From Salsipaludibacter albus (lineage in GTDB: Bacteria > Actinomycetota > Nitriliruptoria > Nitriliruptorales > Nitriliruptoraceae): DNA of 64,000 nucleotides. How positions within the stretch are numbered: position 1 is the stretch's first letter; each line of letters starts with the position of its first letter. The notes under the pieces are model-generated. The model was not told where the DNA came from. It was given only the letters and a program-made list of their open reading frames with translations, and ran no database searches. The stretch spans positions 1-64,000 of the forward strand of contig NZ_JAHOPH010000008.1 of NCBI RefSeq assembly GCF_019798055.1. The letters run 5' to 3'. Below are positions 34,120 through 45,032 of the stretch, piece after piece. A program made the translations under genes and the position numbers.

Positions 34120-34388
34120 GTGGGTCTGATCCTCGTCGCTGGTGGTGTCGTCGACGTCGGCGTCGACGACCGGTCGTTCGTGGCGTGGGCCGGGCATGGC
34201 CACCGCGCGGGGGCGATCCAGCGGCCGGGTCCGCCGTCCGCGCGGCTCGCTGGCCACGGCGGACGACCGCCCCGGGGCCGCGCCACGATCGTTCGGCGGT
34301 CCCGGCGGGTGGGTGGGACCACCACCTCCACCCTATGATCGCAGCCGCCGTGTGACGACGCAACACGGCCGACGACGAAAGTGGACAC

Positions 34389-35360
34389 GTGGCAGCAGGT
34401 GGCGGCACGAAGGCGGTGGTGACCGCGATGATCGCCAACGGCGGCATCGCGATCGCGAAGTTCGTGGCGTACCTGTTCACCGGGTCGTCGTCGATGCTGG
34501 CCGAGTCGATCCACTCGGTCGCCGACACGTCCAACCAGGGCCTGCTGCTGCTGGGTGGCAAGCGTGCCCGCAAGATCGCCGACGACCGCCACCAGTTCGG
34601 CTACGGCCGCGAGCGCTACTTCTGGGCCTTCGTCGTCGCGCTGGTCCTGTTCTCGGTCGGTGGGGGTTTCTCGGTCTACGAGGGCATCAACAAGATCCGC
34701 GACCCCCACGAGATCGAGTCGGTCGCGTGGGCGTTCGGCGTGCTGTCGTTCGCCATCGTGGCCGAGGCCTTCGCGTTCCGGACCGCCTTCCTCGAGGCGA
34801 AGAAGGTCCGCGGCACGCGCACCTGGTGGCAGTACCTGCGCTCGGCACGCAGCCCGGAGATCCCCGTCATCCTGCTGGAGGACACGGGTGCGCTGCTGGG
34901 CCTGGTCCTGGCCATGGGCGGCGTCGGGCTGACGGTGGCGACCGGGGACCCGATCTGGGACGGCATCGGCACGCTGTGCATCGGCGTGCTGCTGATCGTG
35001 ATCGCCGCGTTCCTGACCTGGGAGATGAAGTCGCTGCTGATCGGCGAGGCCGCGACCGACACCGACACCGCGGCGATCGTCCGGGCGGTCGGCGACGCCC
35101 CCGACGTGACCCGGATCATCGACCTGCGGACCCAGCACATCGGGCCCGAGGAGGTCCTGGTGGCCGGCAAGATCGAGTTCACCCGCGGGCTGACCAACAC
35201 CCAGCTGTCCGACGCGATCGACACCGTCGAGGCCGCGGTGCGCGACGCCGTCCCCCACGACTTGCAGATCTACCTCGAGCCGGACCTGTACGAGGCCGAC
35301 TACGTCGATGCCGACGACGTCGGGCCCGACGACGCCACGCTGGACCACACCCAGCACTGA
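34389..35360 (+). CDS. Cation diffusion facilitator (zinc/iron-type exporter)
   Basis: 323 residues with about six membrane helices and a cytosolic C-terminal metal-binding domain. The CDF signature SSSMLAESIHSVADTSNQ gives the first transport-site His and Asp, and VILLEDTGAL the second pair. DDRHQFGYGRERYFWAFVVAL is the conserved second segment. The C-terminal part (IIDLRTQHIGPEEVLVAGKIEF) is the usual ferredoxin-like dimer domain, with an acidic tail ending in His. Exports divalent metals such as zinc or iron in exchange for protons; which metal is not clear. A GTG start with only a weak Shine-Dalgarno. Confidence 0.9.
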   Translation: MAAGGGTKAVVTAMIANGGIAIAKFVAYLFTGSSSMLAESIHSVADTSNQGLLLLGGKRARKIADDRHQFGYGRERYFWAFVVALVLFSVGGGFSVYEGINKIRDPHEIESVAWAFGVLSFAIVAEAFAFRTAFLEAKKVRGTRTWWQYLRSARSPEIPVILLEDTGALLGLVLAMGGVGLTVATGDPIWDGIGTLCIGVLLIVIAAFLTWEMKSLLIGEAATDTDTAAIVRAVGDAPDVTRIIDLRTQHIGPEEVLVAGKIEFTRGLTNTQLSDAIDTVEAAVRDAVPHDLQIYLEPDLYEADYVDADDVGPDDATLDHTQH

Positions 35361-35487
35361 CCGGCTCGCGTCGGCCCCCCGCTCGAGCGAGCGACCGGTC
35401 GTCGTGTGCTCCTGACGTGCGTGGTGGCACGCCATCGGCACGACGTCGTCGGCCGGCGTCCGGCCCACGACCACTTCTGCGAATCCG

Positions 35488-35516
35488 TTGACAGGGGTCG
35501 GTCCCCCGAGTTCCCT
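35488..35516 (+). promoter_or_regulatory. Possible promoter of the cox operon
   Basis: TTGACA at 35488-35493 is a perfect -35 hexamer; 17 bases later is TTCCCT, a weak -10. It lies 36 bases before the coxM ATG. The 192-base gap between the CDF gene and coxM contains no other clear signal, apart from an AT-richer GACAATCGAATC stretch near 35528. Confidence 0.4.
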
Positions 35517-35552
35517 CGGTTGCATCGACAATCGAATCAACGGGGGGGCGGC

Positions 35553-36455
35553 ATGCAGGTACCGGAGACGTTCGACTACGAGCGGGCCAGCACGGTCGAG
35601 GACGCCATCCAGCGCCTGACGGCTCACGGGGACGAGGCCCGGGTCATCGCCGGTGGACACAGCCTCCTGCCGATGATGAAACTGCGCCTGGCCGTGCCCG
35701 AGGTGCTGATCGACATCAACGACCTCCCCGGGCTCGACCACGTCCGCCTCGACGGCGACGAGCTCGCGATCGGCGCGCTGGTGCGCCACGCCGCGATCCT
35801 CGACGACCCGATCCTCGGGGAGCACTACCCGATCTTCGCCGACGCCGAACGCAAGATCGCCGACCCGCTGGTCCGCAACCGCGGCACGATCGGTGGGTCG
35901 CTGTGCCAGGCGGACCCGGCCGAGGACCTGTCGGCGGTGGTGACCGCCCTCAAGGGCAGCTGCGTCATCCAGTCCGCGAACGGTCGACGGACCGTCCCGA
36001 TGCGCGAGTTCCACACCGGCCCGTGGGAGACCGCGGTCGGTGACGCCGAGCTGCTCGTGGAGGTCCGCATCCCGGTCCGCACGTCGGTCGGCAGCAGCTA
36101 CCACAAGGTCGAGCGCCGGGTCGGCGACTGGGCCGTGGCAGCCGCCGGGGCGTTCGTCCAGCTCGACGGTGACACCATCGCCGCGGTGGGCCTGGGGCTG
36201 AGCGCGGTCGGCGCCCCCGACATGACCTGCCCCGACGCCGAGCAGGCCCTGGTCGGCGGGCCCGCCAGCGCCGAGGCCTTCGCCGAGGCCGCCCGGATCG
36301 TCCACGACGCCGTGTCCCCGACGGCCGACCAGCGTGGACCGGTCGACTACAAGCGCCACCTCGCCGGGGAACTGACCCGTCGGGCACTCACCGACGCGGC
36401 CCGACGGGCCCGAAGCGGCAGCGATCCGGTCGACAGCGAAGAAGGGAACGCCTGA
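35553..36455 (+). CDS. coxM: Aerobic CO dehydrogenase, medium (FAD) subunit
   Basis: 300 residues with the FAD-binding signatures AGGHSLLPMMKLRL and IGGSLCQADPAEDLSA; the first usually reads AGGQS. It matches CutM/CoxM subunits, which take electrons from the iron-sulfur subunit and pass them to the respiratory quinone pool. The ATG at 35553 follows a G-rich stretch; the stop overlaps the coxS start by one base (TGATG). First gene of coxM-S-L, the order typical of form I CO dehydrogenases. Confidence 0.9.
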   Translation: MQVPETFDYERASTVEDAIQRLTAHGDEARVIAGGHSLLPMMKLRLAVPEVLIDINDLPGLDHVRLDGDELAIGALVRHAAILDDPILGEHYPIFADAERKIADPLVRNRGTIGGSLCQADPAEDLSAVVTALKGSCVIQSANGRRTVPMREFHTGPWETAVGDAELLVEVRIPVRTSVGSSYHKVERRVGDWAVAAAGAFVQLDGDTIAAVGLGLSAVGAPDMTCPDAEQALVGGPASAEAFAEAARIVHDAVSPTADQRGPVDYKRHLAGELTRRALTDAARRARSGSDPVDSEEGNA

Positions 36456-36978
36456 TGGAGGTCACGATCACGGTCAACGGCACGGCGGTCACGCGCGACG
36501 TCGAGCCCCGGATGCTGCTGGTCCACTTCGTGCGCGACGAGCTGGGACTGACCGGCACGCACTGGGCCTGCGACACCACCAACTGCGGTGCCTGCACGCT
36601 GTGGGTCGACGACACCCCGGTCAAGTCCTGCACGATGCTGGCGGTGATGGCCGACGGCCACACCGTGCGCACCGTCGAGGACCTCGACACCGGGGGTCAG
36701 CTCAACCCGCTGCAGGAGGGGTTCATGCAGGAGCACGGCCTGCAGTGCGGATTCTGCACCCCCGGGATGTTGATGACCGGACAGTGGCTGCTGGACCGCG
36801 ACCCCGACCCCGACGAGGCCACGATCCGCGAGGCGATCTCGGGCAACCTGTGTCGCTGCACCGGCTACGAGAACATCGTGCGGGCGGTGCGCTGGGCCGC
36901 AGAGCACGGCAACGGCGAGGCCGAGGCGACCGACGACGACGCGTCCGCGGACGTCGAGACGAGCGACGAGGTGACGGC

Positions 36979-36982
<4 letters not shown>
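36455..36982 (+). CDS. coxS: Aerobic CO dehydrogenase, small iron-sulfur subunit
   Basis: 175 residues. Two [2Fe-2S] clusters are visible: a plant-ferredoxin type with [24 protein letters not shown] and a four-helix type with QCGFCTPGM and GNLCRCTGY. The C-terminal about 20 residues are an acidic tail not usual in the family. Carries electrons from the molybdenum site to FAD. Starts within the coxM stop and its own stop overlaps the coxL start (ATGA), so the subunits are made in balance. Confidence 0.95.
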
Positions 36983-39413
<2,431 letters not shown>

Positions 39414-39417
<4 letters not shown>

Positions 39418-40349
39418 GCAGCGGGACCGCGCTGGTGCGGCGGTCCGAGGAGCTCCGGGCCGCCCGCGAGCCGTTCGTGCACGCCCGCGTGGTGCTGGCC
39501 GAGCGGCCGACCTCGGCCAACCCGGGTGACGAGGCGGTCGTGCTGGCCGACGGCACCATCGAGGGCTTCGTCGGTGGCACCTGTGCCGAGGCGACCGTGC
39601 GCGAGCAGTCCCTGCGGGTCCTGCGCACCGGCCGATCGGCGCTGGTGCGGATCACCCCCGATCCCGAACCGGCCCAGGACGGCAAGGTCGTCGTGCACAA
39701 CCACTGCCTCTCGGGCGGGACCCTGGAGGTCTTCCTCGAACCCGACCTGCCGACCCCGCTGGCCGTGGTGGTCGGCGACTCCCCGATCGCCCGGGCCCTG
39801 GTCGAGGTTGGGGCGGCGATCGGCTGGGAGGTGCAGCGCTGGGACGGCGCGGTGCCGGACGGCGCAGCCGCGGTGGTGGTGGCGTCGCACGGACGCGACG
39901 AGGAGCAGTCCCTGGCCGCCGCGGTCGCGGCCGACGTCGCGTACGTCGGACTGGTCGCCAGCCCGCGCCGTGGCGACGCGGTGGTCGCGTCGCTGGGGCT
40001 GGAGGTCGACGAGGCCGCCCGCATCGACACCCCGGCGGGCCTCGACATCGGTGCGTCGACCCCGCACGAGGTCGCCGTGTCGATCCTGGCCGGGATCGTG
40101 ACCGCCCGCGCCGATCGAGCCGAGGCGGCCCCGGGCCCGGACCACGCGCACGACCCCGACGCCGGGGTCGTCGTCACGGATGGTGCGGGCGACACCTCCG
40201 AGGACACGGCGATCGACCCGGTGTGTGGCATGACCGTCGCGACCGTTCCTGCCTCGCTGCACGTCGACCACGACGGCACCACCGTGTGGTTCTGCGGCCC
40301 GGGCTGTCGTGACGCCTTCCTGGCCGACCCGACGTCCTTCGCCACCTAG
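39414..40349 (+). CDS. XdhC/CoxI-family maturation protein with C-terminal YHS domain
   Basis: 311 residues from a GTG overlapping the coxL stop. The N-terminal XdhC_CoxI part (LVRRSEELRAAREPFVHARVVL, EGFVGGTCAEATVREQ) and the Rossmann XdhC_C part (VVVGDSPIARALVEVG, YVGLVASPRRGDAVVASLG) are those of molybdenum-cofactor maturation proteins for CO dehydrogenases. After an acidic linker the last about 45 residues form a YHS domain (IDPVCGMTV, VWFCGPGCRDAFLADP), a Cys-rich metal-binding module also found in copper ATPases and toluene monooxygenases. Likely helps build the Mo-Cu site. That the YHS part handles copper is inference. Confidence 0.85.
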
Positions 40350-40393
40350 GGTGACCGCAGGACGTCGAGGTTCAACGAACGTGGGGGCACGGG

Positions 40394-41401
40394 ATGCGGG
40401 TCGCGGTCACGGGAGGAACGGGGTTCGTCGGCAGCCACACGGTGGCGGCCCTGCTGGACGCCGGACACGACGTCCGGATCATCGCTCGCCGGGTCCACGG
40501 CGTAGCCCCCGCGCTCGAGCCGCTGGGCGTCGACCCCAACGTCGTCGAGGTGGCGCTGGCCGACATGACCGACCGCGGTGCGATCGAGGCCGGCCTGTCG
40601 GGGTGTGACGCGGTCGTCCATGCCGCGAGCGTGTACTCCTTCGACCCGGACCGGGCCGACGAGATCGCCCGCACCAACGAGCGGGGGGTGCGCCACGTCC
40701 TGGAGTCGGCGATCGACGCCGGGATGGACCCGATCGTGCACGTGTCGTCCACCCTGGCACTGATCCACGACGGCGAGGTCGGCCAGGTGCTGACCACCGA
40801 GACGGCCCCCGGCGACGCGCCCTTCCCGTACGCCGGGTCCAAGGCCCGGCAGGAGGCCTACGCACGCACCCTGCAGGACCACGGCCACCCGGTCGTCATC
40901 ACGAACCCGGGTGGCGTGTGGGGGCCCCACGACCCGCACGAGGGCGAGTCCCACCTGCTCGCCCGGGCCTGCATGCGCGGGCTGATGTCGATGCTCCCCC
41001 GCGGCACCGGGATCGCACTGGTCGACGTGCGTGACGTGGCTGCCGCCCACGCCGCCCTCGTCGAGCCCGGACGTGGTCCGCGCCGCTACGTGCTGGCGCC
41101 GTACTGCCCGAGCCTGCCCGAGCTCGTCGACGCGGTGACCACGGCGGCCGGCCGGCCGCGCCGCACCATGGCGGTCCCGGCACCGGTCGCCACCGCGGCG
41201 ACCCGGCTCGCAGGGATGGCCCGCGCCCGGTTCGGCTGGGACCTCGGCGGCGGTCCCGAGGGCCTGTGGGTCTCCCTCCAGCGTGCCTGCGGCGACTCGA
41301 GCGCGGCCGAGGAGGACCTCGGCATCACGTGGCGACCGTTCGAGGAGTGCGTTGCCGACACGGTGGCGTGGATGCAGGCCGAGGAGGCCCGGGCTGCCTG
41401 A
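40394..41401 (+). CDS. NAD-dependent epimerase/dehydratase-family protein
   Basis: 335 residues with MRVAVTGGTGFVGSHTVAAL (GxxGxxG), HVSSTLAL and YAGSKARQEAY, the YxxxK catalytic site of extended SDRs. VYSFDP and NPGGVWGPHDPHEGE are typical of the dihydroflavonol-reductase-like group. Substrate unknown. GGGGG upstream of the ATG serves as Shine-Dalgarno. It follows the cox operon by 44 bases on the same strand and could be read through from it, though TAGGGT at 40346-40351 may be its own -10. Confidence 0.85.
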   Translation: MRVAVTGGTGFVGSHTVAALLDAGHDVRIIARRVHGVAPALEPLGVDPNVVEVALADMTDRGAIEAGLSGCDAVVHAASVYSFDPDRADEIARTNERGVRHVLESAIDAGMDPIVHVSSTLALIHDGEVGQVLTTETAPGDAPFPYAGSKARQEAYARTLQDHGHPVVITNPGGVWGPHDPHEGESHLLARACMRGLMSMLPRGTGIALVDVRDVAAAHAALVEPGRGPRRYVLAPYCPSLPELVDAVTTAAGRPRRTMAVPAPVATAATRLAGMARARFGWDLGGGPEGLWVSLQRACGDSSAAEEDLGITWRPFEECVADTVAWMQAEEARAA

Positions 41402-41450
41402 GGCAGGTCCCCCCCGGGACTGGCGGATGCACGGCGGGCCCCGACCACGT

Positions 41451-41568
41451 GAGCGGGTGCGGAACGGTGCGGATCCCGCTCGGTCCTGCACCCACTCGCG
41501 GAACCCCGACCGACCAGCCGGTGAGCGGGTGCAGAACGGTGCACGTTCCGCACGGTCCTGCACCCACT
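41451..41568. repeat. Two-unit palindrome array of a different sequence (array 3)
   Basis: Units at about 41451-41497 and 41523-41568, 72 bases apart. Each begins GAGCGGGTGC and ends TGCACCCACT; the second has perfect arms GGGTGCAG/CTGCACCC. Inside are GAACGGTGC and GCACGGTCC-type segments that can pair with each other, so each could fold into a branched hairpin. They sit in the 191-base gap between convergent genes, where a terminator would be expected. The sequence is unrelated to the GGCGTTC arrays, but the period is similar. Confidence 0.65.
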
Positions 41569-41592
41569 GGACATGACGCGTCGCGTGGGCCG

Positions 41593-42063
41593 TCACTCGG
41601 CGGTGACGACGACCCGTCCGTCCATGAACAGGTGGAGGGTGCACGAGAACGCGTACTCGCCCGGCGCGTCGAACGTCCGGGTCCACGACCCGCTCGCCTG
41701 GACGTCGGACCGGGGACCGTCGGCGAAGACCACGTCGTGGGCCTCGCCGTCCACCCACGTCCAGGTCACGGTCGTCCCGACCGGCACCGCCAATGACGCC
41801 GGCGAGAACGTCGAGTCGGCGATGGACACGTCCTCGACACCAGACACGGGCGGCTGGGCAGCCGCATCGGCACGCAGGCGATCACCGATCGGCGAGAACC
41901 ACACGCCCGCCGCAGTCAGCAGGACCAGCACCAGGACGACGGCTCCGAGCACGCGCAGGACCCGGCGGCGAGGGCGGCGAGGGGTCGCCGTCGCGTGTCC
42001 CGTGGGCGGCTCACCACCGAATCGTTCGGATCCGGCAGGCGAGGGGGCGGCCGAGGCGGTCAT
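41593..42063 (-). CDS. Membrane-anchored cupredoxin (blue-copper protein)
   Basis: 156 residues. An Arg-rich N-terminus and one membrane helix (VLRVLGAVVLVLVLLTAAGVW) anchor it with the rest outside. The C-terminal domain is a plastocyanin-type barrel with all four copper ligands: His in GEAHDVVF, then Cys, His and Met in FSCTLHLFMDG. Probably carries electrons at the outer face of the membrane. Its start overlaps the stop of the upstream epimerase gene (ATGA), so both respond to the same promoter and probably the divergent TetR regulator. It is 1.2 kb from the cox genes but in a separate unit. Confidence 0.85.
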   Translation of the reverse strand: MTASAAPSPAGSERFGGEPPTGHATATPRRPRRRVLRVLGAVVLVLVLLTAAGVWFSPIGDRLRADAAAQPPVSGVEDVSIADSTFSPASLAVPVGTTVTWTWVDGEAHDVVFADGPRSDVQASGSWTRTFDAPGEYAFSCTLHLFMDGRVVVTAE

Positions 42064-43064
42064 GCCGAGTTCCGTGCACGGGCGTGGGCGTGGGAGGCGT
42101 CGGAGGCGTCGGAGCTGGACCCGTCGGCCGACGTGTCCCGGAAGGCCGCGACCGTCTCGGCCACCGCCACTCGGTGGGGCGTCATGTCGATCGACCCGAA
42201 GGTGGTGTCGAACCGGCTGGCGTCGACGACCCAGGGGCGGTCGTACTGGACCACCACCGAGCGTGACTCGCGCAGCATCGGGTCGAACAGTCCGGCCAGC
42301 CACAGCGCCCACCCGGGGACGACGCCCGGGCGCTTCCCACTGGTCTCGTCGGCCACCAGCTGCAGCAGCTCGCGCTGGGTCGTCGCGGGGGCGGCGGGCA
42401 GGATCCAGGCGGACCCGTCGGCGCGGTCGTCCTCCACCAGGGTCGCGAACCCGCGGGCGGCGTCCGGCAGGTAGTGGAAGGTGTGGGGCTGGTCGAGTTG
42501 GAACAGGCCACGCGGACGGCGACCAGCCAGCCCCGGTGCGATGCCGACCATGTACAGGCCGGAGTTCGTGCCCTCGGGGCCGTAGTAGTCGCTGAAACGG
42601 CCGATGGTGGCGCGGACCCGGCCCGACTCGTGCGCGGCCAGGACCGTCTCGCCGAGGCGACGGCGCAGCATGCCCTTGTGGTCGGTGGCGTGCTCCGGCG
42701 AGTCCTCGGCCAGTGGTCCGGCCGCGGGGGCGTACATGTAGAGGTTGTCGACGAACACGAGCCGGGCATCCGCTTCCTCGGCGGCGGCCAGGACGTTGTC
42801 GAGCAGTGGGGGGAAGTGCTCGAGCCAGTCCTGGTAGGGCGGCTGGGCGGCCATGACGACCACGTCGGCACCCCGGCAGGCGGCGATCGCGGCCGCGCGG
42901 TCGGTGAGGTCCACCGTGGTCGAGGCGACGTCGTCGCCGACCGGTCCCCCACTGCGGGACGCGCCGGTGACGCGATGGCCGCGGTCGGCCAGCTCCCGGC
43001 TGATGGCCCGTCCGATACCGCCCGTGGCCCCGAGCACCGTGACGTCGAGGATCTGCGTGGTCAT
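42060..43064 (-). CDS. NAD(P)-binding epimerase-like protein
   Basis: 334 residues. VTVLGATGGIGRAISRELADRG is the dinucleotide-binding loop and YMYAPAAGPLAED takes the place of the catalytic region of extended SDRs; no clear YxxxK is present, so it may be an atypical member. RATIGRFSDYYGPEGTNSGLY and FHYLPDAARGFATL are family segments. The ATG at 43064 has GGAG eight bases upstream. The C-terminus is a Ser/Asp-rich tail. Divergent from a TetR gene across a palindromic operator, so it is the likely main target of that repressor. Confidence 0.82.
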   Translation of the reverse strand: MTTQILDVTVLGATGGIGRAISRELADRGHRVTGASRSGGPVGDDVASTTVDLTDRAAAIAACRGADVVVMAAQPPYQDWLEHFPPLLDNVLAAAEEADARLVFVDNLYMYAPAAGPLAEDSPEHATDHKGMLRRRLGETVLAAHESGRVRATIGRFSDYYGPEGTNSGLYMVGIAPGLAGRRPRGLFQLDQPHTFHYLPDAARGFATLVEDDRADGSAWILPAAPATTQRELLQLVADETSGKRPGVVPGWALWLAGLFDPMLRESRSVVVQYDRPWVVDASRFDTTFGSIDMTPHRVAVAETVAAFRDTSADGSSSDASDASHAHARARNSA

Positions 43065-43114
43065 GACCCGCTCCGTTCGTCCTGGATTCCGTGTCCGGCT
43101 CGTCGACCATCGAC

Positions 43115-43151
43115 GTGAACACTGTTCGCATCTTATGTGGACAGTGTTCAC
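43115..43151. promoter_or_regulatory. TetR operator: 11-base perfect inverted repeat
   Basis: GTGAACACTGT (43115-43125) and ACAGTGTTCAC (43141-43151) are exact reverse complements. Each half is itself close to a palindrome, GAACACTGTTC and GGACAGTGTTC, with centres 22 bases apart (two helical turns), so two TetR dimers could bind the same face. The AT-rich ATCTTATGT between them may hold the -10 of either promoter. It lies between the epimerase start and the TetR start. Confidence 0.7.
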
Positions 43152-43219
43152 GAAGAAAGGGGTGGTAACATCGTGGGCGATGGGCGCACGACCCCGGGCC
43201 CCGACCGAGAGGCAGCATC

Positions 43220-43966
43220 GTGGTCGGACGACGCGAGGCACTCCGCACCGAACTGCTGGCGTCGGTCCGGGAGGCGGCGCGCGACCAACTGCGGGCCGTC
43301 GGCCCGGCGGACCTGTCCCTTCGCGCGATCGCGCGTGACGTCGGGATCAGCCCCGCCGGCCTGTATCGCTACTACGACGGGCGCGACGCGCTGCTGACCA
43401 TGCTCATCACCGACGGCTACACCGACCTCGCCGACCACCTGTTCCTGGCCCAGGGCCTGGCCGAGGAGGTCTCGGACCTGGGGCGGACCCGCCAGGTCCC
43501 CGAGGCTGCGGACGCCGACGCCCCCCCGCTGGACCGCCTGCGTGCGACCTGGCGCACGTACCGCACGTGGTCGCTGGCCCACCCCAACGAGTTCCACCTG
43601 CTGTTCGGCCAGCCGATCGAGGGCTACGCCGCACCGCTGGACGGCGCCACGACCCGTGCCAACGCCCGGATGGCCCGTGCGCTGGTCCTGCCCGCGTACG
43701 TGGCCTGGCAGTCCGGCGACCTCGACGTCCCGGACCTGGCGGATCCGCCCCACGGACTGCACCGCCTCGCCGAGGCCATCAGCGAGGAGGCGCCGGTCCC
43801 GGTCTCGGCGTCGTTCGCGGCCCGCACCCTCGCCTGGTGGTCAGTCCTGCACGGAGCGGTCGCGCTCGAGCTCAACGGCCAGTTCCGATGGCTCGACGAG
43901 GACGCCACCGGGGACCTGTTCGCGGCCACGCTCGAGGCCACGCTCGACGCGGCACGCCCAGACTGA
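43220..43966 (+). CDS. TetR-family transcriptional regulator
   Basis: 248 residues from a GTG. The N-terminal helix-turn-helix reads LSLRAIARDVGISPAGLYRYYDGRDALLTML, standard for TetR. The C-terminal domain (TWRTYRTWSLAHPNEFHLLFGQPIEGY, WWSVLHGAVALELNGQF) matches the WHG/TetR_C_13-like type. Divergent from the epimerase-cupredoxin pair and preceded by a strong palindrome, so it probably represses that pair and itself, releasing on an unknown ligand. Confidence 0.9.
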   Translation: MVGRREALRTELLASVREAARDQLRAVGPADLSLRAIARDVGISPAGLYRYYDGRDALLTMLITDGYTDLADHLFLAQGLAEEVSDLGRTRQVPEAADADAPPLDRLRATWRTYRTWSLAHPNEFHLLFGQPIEGYAAPLDGATTRANARMARALVLPAYVAWQSGDLDVPDLADPPHGLHRLAEAISEEAPVPVSASFAARTLAWWSVLHGAVALELNGQFRWLDEDATGDLFAATLEATLDAARPD

Positions 43967-44012
43967 CCCCGTCCCGGGCCGACCTCCTGCACGTCGTGGC
44001 CACGGCGCCGGG

Positions 44013-44483
44013 TCAGGTGGGCAGGAGGACGAAGACGGCGATGTCGCGGTCGGCGGCCCGGCGAGTGTAGGTGGCGAAGCCGGGGTAGATCCGCAGGCAC
44101 CGGGCCCAGATCCGGTCACGACGGGCGCCCTCGGCGAGTTCGGCCCGGAAGGACCACGACCGACCGTCGACCGACACGGTCCCGTGGGGGTCTGCCACCA
44201 GGTTGTGGTACCAGCCCGGGTGGCGTGGCTGGCCGTAGTTGGAGGCGACCACGGCCAGGCCGTCCGACGTCGGCACGGCGACCAGGGGGACGGTGCGCGA
44301 CTGCCCGCTGCGGGCACCGGTCGTGGTGACCATCGCCACCGGCAGTCCGGACACCAGGCTCGTGGCCGTGTGGCGACCGCGCGACAGGCGATGGACCGGA
44401 CGGTCGACGTGGTGCAGCAACCGGGCGAACACCCACGATCCCGGGCCGCTGGCCGCGAACCGCGTGACCATGCGCTGGCCCAT
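44013..44483 (-). CDS. DUF385 deazaflavin-dependent nitroreductase-family protein
   Basis: About 156 residues. Segments VDRPVHRLSRGRHTATSL, VAMVTTTGARSGQSRTVPLVAV, VVASNYGQPRHPGWYHNLVADP and VDGRSWSFRAEL match the F420-binding Ddn-like family (DUF385). The start could be 44483 or 44471 (both ATG, no strong Shine-Dalgarno). Substrate unknown. It follows the YccF-like gene by 35 bases on the same strand. Confidence 0.85.
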   Translation of the reverse strand: MGQRMVTRFAASGPGSWVFARLLHHVDRPVHRLSRGRHTATSLVSGLPVAMVTTTGARSGQSRTVPLVAVPTSDGLAVVASNYGQPRHPGWYHNLVADPHGTVSVDGRSWSFRAELAEGARRDRIWARCLRIYPGFATYTRRAADRDIAVFVLLPT

Positions 44484-44518
44484 GCCTCGCGGCGGCTCGA
44501 CCTCCACCTGCCGCTCGC

Positions 44519-44935
44519 TCAGCCGCCGACGACGATCGCGTCGCCGGTGGCCGTCACGCGACTGCGGTCCACGACCTGCTTGCCGAACGGGACCAGGGCG
44601 AGCCCGGCCATCTTCATGCTCGCGACGCCCAGCGGGATCCCGATGATCGTGATCATCAGCAGCACCCCGGCGATCACGTGTGCGACCGCCAGCCAGAACC
44701 CGCCCGTGAACAGCCAGATGATGTTCATGATGGCCGAGATGGTCGGCGACCGACCCGGGATGGGCACGACGGCGCGGCCGAACGGCCACAGCGCGAACCC
44801 GGCCAGCTTGAACGACTGGATCCCGGCCGGGATGGTGATGATCAGGATGATGTTGATGACGCCGGCGACGACGTACAGCAGCGCCAGCCACCACCCGGCC
44901 AGCACCAGCCACAGCAGGTTCAACAAGACGTTCAC
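44519..44935 (-). CDS. YccF-family inner-membrane protein
   Basis: 138 residues from a GTG with GGAGG five bases upstream. Two copies of the YccF pattern are visible: LLNLLWLVLAGWWLALLYVVAGVI then ITIPAGIQSFKLAGFALWPFGR, and IMNIIWLFTGGFWLAVAHVIAGV then IGIPLGVASMKMAGLALVPFGK. This is the tandem YccF domain, with four membrane segments. Function unknown. Confidence 0.92.
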   Translation of the reverse strand: MNVLLNLLWLVLAGWWLALLYVVAGVINIILIITIPAGIQSFKLAGFALWPFGRAVVPIPGRSPTISAIMNIIWLFTGGFWLAVAHVIAGVLLMITIIGIPLGVASMKMAGLALVPFGKQVVDRSRVTATGDAIVVGG

Positions 44936-45032
44936 GGTCGCCTCCAGCGGTCGCACGTGGGTCAACGGTACGCGACCCGCAGGGGATGGACGATCCCCGG
45001 ATCAGTGCCCCCGGGACTCAGCACCCAGGGCG

